From an uncultured Marvinbryantia sp. (lineage in GTDB: Bacteria; Bacillota; Clostridia; Lachnospirales; Lachnospiraceae), in NCBI GenBank assembly GCA_947630735.1, contig CANRIR010000017.1, positions 1-46,801 on the forward strand: 46,801 nucleotides of DNA. The letters are read 5' to 3'. The notes below the pieces were generated by a model that did not search any database, was not told the origin of the DNA, and saw only the letters and a list, made by a program, of their open reading frames with translations. Numbering within the stretch: position 1 is the stretch's first letter; the number at the start of each line of letters is the position of its first letter. Of this stretch, positions 32,950 through 40,535 are shown piece after piece. The translations under genes were made by a program, and so were the position numbers.

Positions 32950-33145
32950 GAAACGTATCATGCCGCCGGGAGCGCCCCTGTGTTTCTGCTGTACTTCCTC
33001 GAAAAAGACACAGCGGGCAAAAAATGTCCCCGGATGGAAGACAGGCCATCGGTCTGTCTTTCCAGACGGGAACATTTTGCACGGTTTGTCTTTTCCGGGA
33101 AGAACGGGAAACACAGGGGCACTCCCGGCGGCCTCAATACGTTTC
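32950..33145. repeat. 196-bp imperfect palindrome (long hairpin)
   Basis: Outer arms GAAACGTAT (32950-32958) and ATACGTTTC (33137-33145). Next GCCGCCGGGAG (32962-32972) with CTCCCGGCGGC (33122-33132). Next GCCCCTGTGTTTC (32974-32986) with GAAACACAGGGGC (33108-33120). Then AAAAGACA with TGTCTTTT, then a GCAAAA-ATGT/ACATTTTGC pair, and an apex TGGAAGACAG against CTGTCTTTCCA. About 60 base pairs in total. It lies between the cstA terminator and the 3' end of the cytidylate-kinase-like gene. There is no U-run on either side and no ORF inside. It could be a MITE-like element or a structured RNA. Confidence 0.85.
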
Positions 33146-33153
33146 TCCCACCT

Positions 33154-33738
33154 CTACTCCAAAATCAACCCTTTTAAGATCTCCACGCATTTCTCCAGTC
33201 CGAACTTCGAGGAATCCAGGCAGATGTCATAATAGCGGCTGTCCCCAAATTTCGTCTGGGTATGGTAAGAGCAATATTTTTTGCGCTTCCGATCCACCCT
33301 GCGGATCTCGTCCGCCACCTGCTCCTCCGTCTGGTCCGGCATCTTCTGCATCATGCGCTTCAGGCGGAAATCAAAATCCGCGTGGATGAACACGTGCAGG
33401 CTCTTGTCGTACTCCTTCAGAACGGTGTTGGCGTTTCGGCCCACGATGATGCAGTTCCCCTTCTCGCCCACTTCCTGGATAGTCTCCTTCTGAGCCTGGA
33501 AGATGCGCTCGCTCAAGGGGCGGTTGTAAAAATCAAACAGGCTCTGGGTAAAGCCGAAATTGATGGGAACGCTCTCGTCCCACTTGATCAGGCTGTAAAT
33601 GTCCACGTTGCCCTTGCCGGCCCGCATCAGGATCAGCTCTTTGTCGTAGTATTCCAGCCCGGTCTCCTGCGCCAGGCGCGCGCCGATAGTGCCGCCCCCG
33701 GCTCCGAATTCACGGCTGATGGTCACGATCTTCTTCAT
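33154..33738 (-). CDS. cytidylate kinase-like P-loop protein
   Basis: A 194-residue protein of the cytidylate-kinase-like family (AAA_26). It begins MKKIVTISREFGAGGGTIGA, a P-loop of the REFGSGG type (res ~8-18), then VGRNAN (~97-102), and ends in a Leu-rich helix. DEIRRVDRKRKKYCSYHTQT resembles the LID arginine segment of nucleoside monophosphate kinases. The true CMP kinase is usually a separate house-keeping gene, so the substrate here is uncertain. The start at 33738 follows GGGAGGGG; an upstream ATG at 33810 would add 24 unrelated residues. It is 79 bp downstream of the amino-acid ABC ATPase and probably on the same transcript. Confidence 0.85.
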   Translation of the reverse strand: MKKIVTISREFGAGGGTIGARLAQETGLEYYDKELILMRAGKGNVDIYSLIKWDESVPINFGFTQSLFDFYNRPLSERIFQAQKETIQEVGEKGNCIIVGRNANTVLKEYDKSLHVFIHADFDFRLKRMMQKMPDQTEEQVADEIRRVDRKRKKYCSYHTQTKFGDSRYYDICLDSSKFGLEKCVEILKGLILE

Positions 33739-33817
33739 AAAACCCCTCCCTCTTTTCAAACAGCGGAGACAATCTTCGCGGCGCAGGCATTGCCCGCGCG
33801 CCGTCCGCACCGTCCGC

Positions 33818-34564
33818 CTATAACACTTTATTCAGGAAATCAATCGTGCGCGGCTCCTTTGGATGGTTGAACACTTCGTCCGGCGTGCCCTCCTCCACGA
33901 TGTAGCCGCCGTCCATAAAGATGACGCGGCTCGCCACCTCGCGGGCAAACCCGATCTCGTGGGTAACCACCACCATGGTCATGCCGTCCGCCGCAAGCTC
34001 CTTCATAACCTGCAGCACCTCTCCCACCATCTCCGGGTCGAGGGCCGAGGTGGGCTCGTCGAACAGCATGATATCCGGGTTCATGGCCAGTGCGCGGGCG
34101 ATGGCCACACGCTGCTTCTGACCGCCGGAGAGCTGGGGCGGGTACACCTTCGCCTTCTCCTCCAGGCCCACGCGCTTCAAAAGTTCCATGCCGCGCTTCT
34201 GCGCTTCCTCTTTGGTCATTTTCTTTAGATCCACCGGAGCCAGGGTAATGTTGCGCAGCACGTCCATGTGCGGAAACAGATTAAAGTGCTGGAACACCAT
34301 GCCTATCTTCTGGCGGTACTCGTTGATGTTGGTCTTTTTACTGGTAATGTCCACGCCGTCCACCACCACCTGGCCGCCCGTGATGTCCTCCAGGCGGTTG
34401 AGGCAGCGCAAAAACGTGGATTTGCCGGAACCGGACGGCCCCAGGATCACTACCACTTCCCCCTCGTAAATATCGTTGGAGATATCCTTCAAAACTTCCA
34501 GTTTCCCAAAAGATTTTACCAGATGGGACACATGGATCTTAACTTTCCCTTTATTCTCGGCCAC
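33818..34564 (-). CDS. polar amino-acid ABC transporter, ATP-binding protein (GlnQ type)
   Basis: A 248-residue ATPase with Walker [10 protein letters not shown] (res ~42-50), Q-loop [14 protein letters not shown], signature [16 protein letters not shown], Walker [15 protein letters not shown] and switch His in [13 protein letters not shown]. It powers uptake with the permease whose 3' end it overlaps by 14 bp and the binding protein upstream. It belongs to the amino-acid family, so it is unlikely to serve the sugar permeases at 16-24 kb. Confidence 0.95.
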   Translation of the reverse strand: MAENKGKVKIHVSHLVKSFGKLEVLKDISNDIYEGEVVVILGPSGSGKSTFLRCLNRLEDITGGQVVVDGVDITSKKTNINEYRQKIGMVFQHFNLFPHMDVLRNITLAPVDLKKMTKEEAQKRGMELLKRVGLEEKAKVYPPQLSGGQKQRVAIARALAMNPDIMLFDEPTSALDPEMVGEVLQVMKELAADGMTMVVVTHEIGFAREVASRVIFMDGGYIVEEGTPDEVFNHPKEPRTIDFLNKVL

Positions 34565-35225
34565 GGTTCAGCCTCCTCTCCAGCATCTTCGCAATCTTGG
34601 ACAAGATGGTAATGACGATCAGATACATCACGGCCACAATGGCCCATGTCTGCAGGGACATGAAGGTCTTTGCCACCACATTCTTCGCCGTGTTGACCAG
34701 TTCCGGGAAACCGATGACCGAAAGAATGGAGGTATCCTTTAAGGTAATGATAAACTGGTTCACGATGCTGGGGATCATGGTGCGGATAGCCTGTGGCAGC
34801 ACCACGCGCACCATGGCGCGCCAGTAGGGAAGGCCGAGGCTCCTGGCCGCCTCCATCTGGCCCTTGTCCACAGACTGGATGCCGGCCCGGATGATCTCCG
34901 CCATGTAAGCGCCGCAGTTCAGGGCCAGACACGCCGTGCCGGCCTGCAGGGCGCTCAAGGTAAATCCGCCCTTCTCCAGAAGGCTGTTGATGCCTGCCGG
35001 AACGCCCAGATAAATGAAATACGCAAGCACGATCATCGGCACGCCGCGGATCACATCCACGAAGATGGTGGCGATCAGATTGCAGACGCGGTTTTTCAGG
35101 ACGCTCAAAAGGCCGAAGATCATACCGATGATGCAGGCGAAAAACAGACCGCTCATGGCCAGCAACAGGGTCTGCTGCATGGCGCGCAGAAGCAGCGGAC
35201 CATAGTTCGTTATGATTTTTACCAT
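34551..35225 (-). CDS. polar amino-acid ABC transporter permease
   Basis: A 224-residue HisM/GlnP-type permease, about five spans. The His-Glu-Pro family signature is [20 protein letters not shown], then [15 protein letters not shown], and the EAA loop [20 protein letters not shown] followed by PQAIR. The start at 35225 is chosen because AAAGGAGTCCTAC sits right before it; the ATG 21 bases upstream lacks one. As is normal for the family it acts as a homodimer or with one partner; only one permease gene is present. Confidence 0.94.
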   Translation of the reverse strand: MVKIITNYGPLLLRAMQQTLLLAMSGLFFACIIGMIFGLLSVLKNRVCNLIATIFVDVIRGVPMIVLAYFIYLGVPAGINSLLEKGGFTLSALQAGTACLALNCGAYMAEIIRAGIQSVDKGQMEAARSLGLPYWRAMVRVVLPQAIRTMIPSIVNQFIITLKDTSILSVIGFPELVNTAKNVVAKTFMSLQTWAIVAVMYLIVITILSKIAKMLERRLNRGRE

Positions 35226-35255
35226 GTAGGACTCCTTTCCGAACAAGGATGAAAG

Positions 35256-35278
35256 GGGCGCTGATCAAACCAGCGCCC
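35256..35278 (-). other. intercistronic hairpin between binding protein and permease
   Basis: GGGCGCTG (35256-35263) and CAGCGCCC (35271-35278), 8-bp perfect stem with a 7-base loop, followed on the minus strand only by CTTTC. A leaky terminator or mRNA-stabilising stem here would favour binding-protein production over permease and ATPase. Confidence 0.6.
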
Positions 35279-35321
35279 TCTTATCATACCAAATCCATAT
35301 CCTGTTTCTTTGGCAGGCGCT

Positions 35322-36131
35322 TTATTCGGCTGCCGTCTCGGTTTCTGTCTCTGTCTCCGCTTCTTCTCCGCCGCCCAGATACTTGGCCAGGATCTCGTCG
35401 TACTTGCCGTTCTCTTTGATGTTCGCAAGGCCGGCGTTGAACATATCGATCAGTTCCTGGTTGTCCGGGTTGAAGATCGCAAGGCCGTACTCTGCCGGCT
35501 CGTTCTGCGTGTCGTCCAGAAGCTTCAGGGCCATGTCGTTCTCCGCGATGTAGTAGGCCATGATGGGCGTGTCGTCGAAGCATGCCGCGCACTGTCCGCC
35601 AAGAACCGCCTGCCACATGGTTGCGGAATCCTCAAAATAGGTAACCGTGAATCCATACTCATCCATCAGGCTCTCGGCATACAGGGCGCTCTGGGTACCT
35701 GTCTTTACGCCGACCTGCTGGCCGTCCAGATCCTCAAAACCGGCGATGTCGGAATCCTCTTTTACCGCCATGCACTGGGTTGCCTCATAGTATCCGTCCG
35801 TGAAGATCCAGCCGCTCTCTTTTCTCTCCTCCGTGATGGAAGCGCCCGCGATCATGGCGTCCGCCTGACCTGCCTGGCAGGCAGCGATGGAAGAATCCCA
35901 GCCGATGCTCTCGATGGTGTACTCAAAACCCTGATCCTCCGCGATCGCCGCTACGATATCCACGTCGATGCCCACGAGGTCGCCGTTCTCATCGGTGTAC
36001 TCAAACGGCGGGAAAACGGTGTCCGTCTTGATATTCCACACTTTGTCCTCCGCAAAGGACGGAACAGCCGCAAGCGCCGCCACTGCCGCCGCAGCTCCGA
36101 AAGTTGCCAGTGCCTTTGTCAATTTTTTCAT
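35322..36131 (-). CDS. amino-acid ABC transporter substrate-binding protein (SBP_bac_3)
   Basis: A 269-residue exported binding protein. Signal peptide 1-27 (AAAVAALAAVPSFA) without a lipobox Cys. The family-3 start VWNIKTDTVFPPFEYTDENG, then DVDIVAAIAEDQGF and DAMIAGASITEERK, DGQQVGVKTGTQSALYA and IFNPDNQELIDMFNAGLANI. It ends in an unusual EEAETETETETAAE tail. The start at 36131 is nine bases after GGAGG; an ATG three codons earlier abuts the ribosome site. First gene of the operon, with the promoter at 36197-36225. Substrate is probably a polar amino acid. Confidence 0.94.
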   Translation of the reverse strand: MKKLTKALATFGAAAAVAALAAVPSFAEDKVWNIKTDTVFPPFEYTDENGDLVGIDVDIVAAIAEDQGFEYTIESIGWDSSIAACQAGQADAMIAGASITEERKESGWIFTDGYYEATQCMAVKEDSDIAGFEDLDGQQVGVKTGTQSALYAESLMDEYGFTVTYFEDSATMWQAVLGGQCAACFDDTPIMAYYIAENDMALKLLDDTQNEPAEYGLAIFNPDNQELIDMFNAGLANIKENGKYDEILAKYLGGGEEAETETETETAAE

Positions 36132-36196
36132 AATAACCATCCTCCTTATAATAATTTCTCCTGATAAAGCAGTAAATCGCTCCACCAATTATTTTA

Positions 36197-36225
36197 AATA
36201 TAAATGAATGACACTATTTTGTCAA
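36197..36225 (-). promoter_or_regulatory. promoter of the amino-acid transporter operon
   Basis: Minus strand: -35 TTGACA (36220-36225), 17-base spacer, -10 TATATT (36197-36202). Start near 36190, leader ~59 bases. An AT-rich inverted repeat ACAATTT/AAATTGT at 36273-36292 lies upstream and could mark the 3' end of the kinase transcript. Confidence 0.75.
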
Positions 36226-36303
36226 GATTAATTGAATATTATGACAGTTCTCCGTTAATGAAATTTATGCATCACAATTTCTATAAAAATTGTTCAGGGG
36301 ACT

Positions 36304-39300
36304 CTACATCCAGCTTCCGCTGCGGTCCCCGTCCAGGATCTCCGCGAGGGCCCTCATCATCTTTTTGATGTCCACCGGCTTTGCGAGATGGCCGTCCATG
36401 CCCATCTGCAGCGCCTTCTTCCGGTCCTCCTCGAACGCGTTGGCCGTCATGGCGATGATGGGCACATTGGCGCGGGCCGGATCTTCCAGCTCGCGGATCA
36501 GCTTCGTCGCCGCGTAGCCGTCCATCACCGGCATCTGCACATCCATCAGGACCAGGTCATAGTAGCCCGGCAGGGCGCGGCACACCATCTCGAAGGCCTC
36601 CTGGCCGTTCTCGGCACACTCCACCAGAAATCCGGCTTCCTTCAGAAGCTCCGTGGCGATCTCGCGGTTCAGCTCGTTGTCCTCCGCCAGCAGGATGCGC
36701 TTCCCATGGAAGATATTTTCCTGCGGAACTGTCTCCATCTCGCGCACATCCTCCGCCTTTCCAAGGGTGCGCTCCAGCGTGCGGTGCAGCTCGGAGGCGA
36801 ACAGCGGCTTGCTCACAAAATCCGTGACGCCCGCTTCCCGCGCCTCCCCCTCGATGTCGGACCAGTCGTAAGCCGACAGCAGGATGATGGGAGCCTCGTC
36901 CCCTACCACGCGGCGTATCTGGCGGACCGTCTCGATGCCGTTCATGTCCGACATCGACCAGTCGATGATATACACATGGTAGGGATCCCCCACCTCCTCG
37001 GCCTCGGAGGTGCGGATGACCGCCTCCTTGCCGTACATGGTCCACTCCGAGCGCATGCCCACCTGGCGCAGCATCTTGGAAACGCTCTGGCAGCTCACGA
37101 TGTCGTCGTCCACCACCAGGCCCCGCAGGCCCTTCAGCTCCACGATCACATCCACCTTCTGCTGGCCGCCGCTGAGCTGGAATTCCAGGTTGACCACAAA
37201 CTCGGTGCCCTTGCCCACCTCGCTGTGCACCTCGATGGAGCCGTTCATCATATTGACGATATTCTTGGTAATGGACATGCCGAGTCCCGTCCCCTGGATC
37301 CCGCTCACCGTGGAGCTGCGCTCTCTGGTAAAGGGCTCGAAGATCGTCTTCGCAAACTCCTCGCTCATGCCGATGCCGGTGTCCTTTACCCGGAACTCAT
37401 ACCCGGCATACCCCGCCCGCGGCGAGGGCTTCTGCGTGACGCGCAGGGACACCGTCCCGCCGGGTTCGGTAAATTTGATGGCGTTCGACAGCAGGTTTAA
37501 AAGCACCTGGTTCAGGCGCAGCTTGTCGCAGCAGATATTCTCGTCCGCCACGTCCACCGTGTCGATAAAGAGCTCCAGCCGCTTGGAGTGAATGTCCGCC
37601 TGAATGATATTGCGCAGGCCGTGCAGGATCTCCGCCAGGTTCTCCGGCTTCTCCTCGATGTTCACATTGCCGGACTCGATGCGGCTCATGTCCAGCACAT
37701 CGTTGATCAGCGAGAGCAGATGGCTGGAGGACTGCGCGATCTTCTCCAGATAGTCCAGGGCGCGCTCCCGGTTGTCCAGATGCGTGGTGGCCAGCGCCGT
37801 AAAGCCTATGATGGCGTTCATGGGCGTGCGGATGTCGTGGGACATGTTGTTGAGGAAGGTGGTCTTCGCGCGGTTTGCCTGGTCCGCCAGCACCAGCGCG
37901 TCGGAGAGCTCTTTTTTCTGTTCCTCGTAGCGCGCGCTCACTTCCGCGATCCTCTTTTCCAGCCTGCGCTGGTTCCGCATGCGCAGCAAAAGCGTCAGGC
38001 ACACGATCACAAACAGGGAGAAAAACAAAATGCCCAGCACCCCGTAGAGCGGGTTCTCATAGAAGAACGCCAGCAGGCCTTTCTGTCTGCCGAATCTGTC
38101 CGCATCCGTCTCCTGGGCGATGACCTGCGCCTTGTAGTCGTTGGTCAGCGCGCTGATCTCCCGGTTGAGCAGGGACAGCAGGATATGACCTTTCCCGGTG
38201 TTGACCCCGATGGTAAAGGAGAAGGGCGTCTCCCCGAGCATCGAAAATGAGAGTTTGTTTTTGACGTCCTGCTGCATGATCTGCTCCGCCGTGTATGTAA
38301 AGAGGATCACGCAGTCCGCATCCCCCGCGCGCACCGCCTTCACACACTCGTCCACCGAACCGTAGTGCCGGATCTCGGCCAGCGGATAGGTTTTTTGCGC
38401 GAAGTCGTCCAGGGAATCGGAGAACCCCATGGCGGCCAGGCTGGTAACCATGCCGTCAAAATTTTTCCGGGTCAGGCGCGTGTAGTTCGCTTCGATGTAG
38501 GGGCTTGTGATCTTATACCCCTCTTTTTCCGCCAGGTAATAATCGTCCTCAAGGTCCAGCACCACATCCGCGGCACCCGCCTGGCGCTGTTCATAGTAGG
38601 CCTCGCGGCTGTCCGTGACGATATATTCATAGGGCAGCGACAGCTTTTCCGCCATCCGCTCAAAGAGTGCCGGAAGGATGCCCTTCGCCTCCCCGTCCTT
38701 AAAATACGAGTACGGCGAGCGGTCCGGGTTTACCAGCACTTTCAGAACCGTCCCGGATCCCTCCATCTCGTCCAGATACGCGCGCTGGGCCGCATCCAGC
38801 ATGGTATAGCCGCCCGAATCCATCCCGTAATATTTTTGGTTCAGGGTGCCGCGCCAGTTCGGCTCGGTAATGTCCAGCCTGTCGATGGCCTCGTTCATCT
38901 GGCGCATCAGCTCGGCGTCGTCTTTCTGCATGACCACATAAAAATTAGAGGCCGCAAAGGATTCCACCAGCCACTCGTTCTGTGTGGCGCGCAGGCTGCC
39001 GGTCACGATCCCGTCCACTTCTTCGTTCTGCAGGGCCTCCGTCAGCTCCTGCTCCGTCCCGAAATAGACCGGTTTGTACTGGAACTGGTGCTCCTCGGCG
39101 AACCGTACAAAATTGTCATTCTTGGAATTGTTTTCCAGCATGCCGATGGTCAGGCCGTCGTACGTGGCGTAGTCGCCGGCCTTTACCCGGGTGTTTCCGG
39201 CTTTTACCGTAAAAATTGTGGAGTTGGTGCCGATCGGTTTGTCTGAAAACAAAAATTTCTCCTGGCGCTCCGGGGTTTTGGACGCGGAAGTCACAATGTC

Positions 39301-39570
39301 CAGCTCGCCTCGCTCCAGCATATCTAAGGTCTCCGCGAAGGAAGCGTCATAGTCCAGGAACTCGTAGGTCCAGTCCGTCCCCTGGGCGATCTTCTGCAGG
39401 GTGTCGTAGCCGTACCCGCTCATCCTCCCGTCCTCGTCCATCTCGTGATAGCCGGAAAAGGCGAAAAACCCCACCCGAAGAGGATCGTCCGCGGCGGACG
39501 CGGCAAACGCCGCCAGCCCCCACGCCGCCAGCGCAAAGAGAAGCCAGCCGTGGATCCACTTTTTCTTCAT
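36304..39570 (-). CDS. BvgS-like hybrid histidine kinase with two periplasmic-type binding domains
   Basis: A 1088-residue sensor. Signal/anchor ~1-26; two family-3 solute-binding domains (~30-250 and ~275-490, e.g. YIEANYTRLTRKNF); one transmembrane helix ~508-530; coiled coil ~533-570; HisKA with NNMSHDIRTPMNAIIGF and H578; HATPase ~680-810 (DTGIGMSEEFAKTIFEPF, GTGLGMSITKNIV); two receiver domains (~825-945, YIIDWSMSDMNG; ~965-1080, LVLMDVQMPVMDG). No Hpt or DNA-binding output domain is seen and no response-regulator gene is nearby, so the signal may leave by an unlinked phosphotransfer protein. The start at 39570 follows AAGGACGGG. It lies 38 bp after pyrF and upstream of the amino-acid transporter, which suggests, but does not prove, amino-acid sensing. 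Confidence 0.9.
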   Translation of the reverse strand: MKKKWIHGWLLFALAAWGLAAFAASAADDPLRVGFFAFSGYHEMDEDGRMSGYGYDTLQKIAQGTDWTYEFLDYDASFAETLDMLERGELDIVTSASKTPERQEKFLFSDKPIGTNSTIFTVKAGNTRVKAGDYATYDGLTIGMLENNSKNDNFVRFAEEHQFQYKPVYFGTEQELTEALQNEEVDGIVTGSLRATQNEWLVESFAASNFYVVMQKDDAELMRQMNEAIDRLDITEPNWRGTLNQKYYGMDSGGYTMLDAAQRAYLDEMEGSGTVLKVLVNPDRSPYSYFKDGEAKGILPALFERMAEKLSLPYEYIVTDSREAYYEQRQAGAADVVLDLEDDYYLAEKEGYKITSPYIEANYTRLTRKNFDGMVTSLAAMGFSDSLDDFAQKTYPLAEIRHYGSVDECVKAVRAGDADCVILFTYTAEQIMQQDVKNKLSFSMLGETPFSFTIGVNTGKGHILLSLLNREISALTNDYKAQVIAQETDADRFGRQKGLLAFFYENPLYGVLGILFFSLFVIVCLTLLLRMRNQRRLEKRIAEVSARYEEQKKELSDALVLADQANRAKTTFLNNMSHDIRTPMNAIIGFTALATTHLDNRERALDYLEKIAQSSSHLLSLINDVLDMSRIESGNVNIEEKPENLAEILHGLRNIIQADIHSKRLELFIDTVDVADENICCDKLRLNQVLLNLLSNAIKFTEPGGTVSLRVTQKPSPRAGYAGYEFRVKDTGIGMSEEFAKTIFEPFTRERSSTVSGIQGTGLGMSITKNIVNMMNGSIEVHSEVGKGTEFVVNLEFQLSGGQQKVDVIVELKGLRGLVVDDDIVSCQSVSKMLRQVGMRSEWTMYGKEAVIRTSEAEEVGDPYHVYIIDWSMSDMNGIETVRQIRRVVGDEAPIILLSAYDWSDIEGEAREAGVTDFVSKPLFASELHRTLERTLGKAEDVREMETVPQENIFHGKRILLAEDNELNREIATELLKEAGFLVECAENGQEAFEMVCRALPGYYDLVLMDVQMPVMDGYAATKLIRELEDPARANVPIIAMTANAFEEDRKKALQMGMDGHLAKPVDIKKMMRALAEILDGDRSGSWM

Positions 39571-39608
39571 AAAACCCGTCCTTTCTTGTGCCGCTGCTTT
39601 TGGCATTT

Positions 39609-40535
39609 CTATCTGTTCTCCAGCGCCTGCCGGATGTCGCGGATCATATCCTCCGCCGCCGCGCGGCTCGCCTCGCCGAAATGCTCCGGGCCGAATTTCG
39701 CGTACTGCTCCTGCCGGTATGCCGCGATGATGCCGCGGGAGGAATTTACGATGGCCCCCAGGCCGTCCTCGTTAAAGAAGTGCACCAGGTCCGCGCCCTT
39801 TCCGCCCTGCGCCCCGTAGCCGGGCACCAGAATGTAGGTTTTCGGCATGATCCGGCGCAGGATCTTTCCCTGCTCCGGGTAGGTAGCGCCCACCACGGCG
39901 CCCACGTAGCTGTAGGTCTCGCCCATGCACTCCTCGCCCCACCGGCGCACCTGCTCGCCCACCAGCTCGTAGAGGGGCCGCCCGTCCGCGATCCTGTCCT
40001 GAAATTCCCCGCTGGAGGGATTGGACGTCTTGACCAGGATAAAGATTCCCTTCTTCTCCTCCCTGCAGACGTCCAGGAAAGGCTTGATGCCGTCGGAGCC
40101 CAGATACGGATTTACCGTGGCGAAGTCCTCGTCAAAGGCGCTGTATATCCTGCTCCCCACCTGCACTTTTCCCAGGTGGCCCGCCGCGTAGGCCGCGGAG
40201 GTGGAGCCGATGTCGCCGCGCTTCACATCCCCGATGACCACAAGGCCCTTCTGCCTGCAGTAATCCACCGTCTTTTGAAACACCTTGACGCCCTCGACGC
40301 CGAACTGCTCGTACATGGCGATCTGCGGCTTTACCGCCGGGATCAGGTCCCAGGTATGGTCTATGATCTCTTTGTTAAACTGCCAGACGGCCTGCGCCGC
40401 CCCCTCCAGGGTCTCCCCGAAGGCGTCGAACGCTTTTTTCTTTACCTGCTCCGGGATGTAACCCAGCATGGGATCCAGCCCCACCACGACAGGTGCCTGT
40501 GTCTTTTTGATATTGCTGATAAGTTTTTGTATCAT
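39609..40535 (-). CDS. pyrF: orotidine 5'-phosphate decarboxylase (long type)
   Basis: Converts OMP to UMP, the last step of pyrimidine synthesis. The 308-residue length and sequence fit the longer bacterial/archaeal type rather than the ~240-residue E. coli type. Motifs: VVGLDPMLG (res ~17-25); GDVKRGDIGSTSAAYA with the catalytic Asp/Lys pair (~92-107); IFILVKTSNPSSGEF; LVPGYGAQGG (phosphate-binding loop); NSSRGIIAAY near the end. The start at 40535 follows GGAGG at 6 bases; its ATG overlaps the stop of the ABC exporter gene (ATGA). Being coupled to an ABC exporter rather than to other pyr genes is unusual. Confidence 0.95.
   Translation of the reverse strand: MIQKLISNIKKTQAPVVVGLDPMLGYIPEQVKKKAFDAFGETLEGAAQAVWQFNKEIIDHTWDLIPAVKPQIAMYEQFGVEGVKVFQKTVDYCRQKGLVVIGDVKRGDIGSTSAAYAAGHLGKVQVGSRIYSAFDEDFATVNPYLGSDGIKPFLDVCREEKKGIFILVKTSNPSSGEFQDRIADGRPLYELVGEQVRRWGEECMGETYSYVGAVVGATYPEQGKILRRIMPKTYILVPGYGAQGGKGADLVHFFNEDGLGAIVNSSRGIIAAYRQEQYAKFGPEHFGEASRAAAEDMIRDIRQALENR

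Noticed and set aside
32950-33145. The long palindrome as an intrinsic terminator of the kinase-like gene
   Set aside because: No U-run after either arm, and the stem is several times longer than needed.
33818-34564. GlnQ-type ATPase as the missing ATPase of the sugar importers
   Set aside because: It is embedded in an amino-acid transporter operon, has the short amino-acid-family length and lacks the C-terminal regulatory domain of MsmK/MalK proteins.
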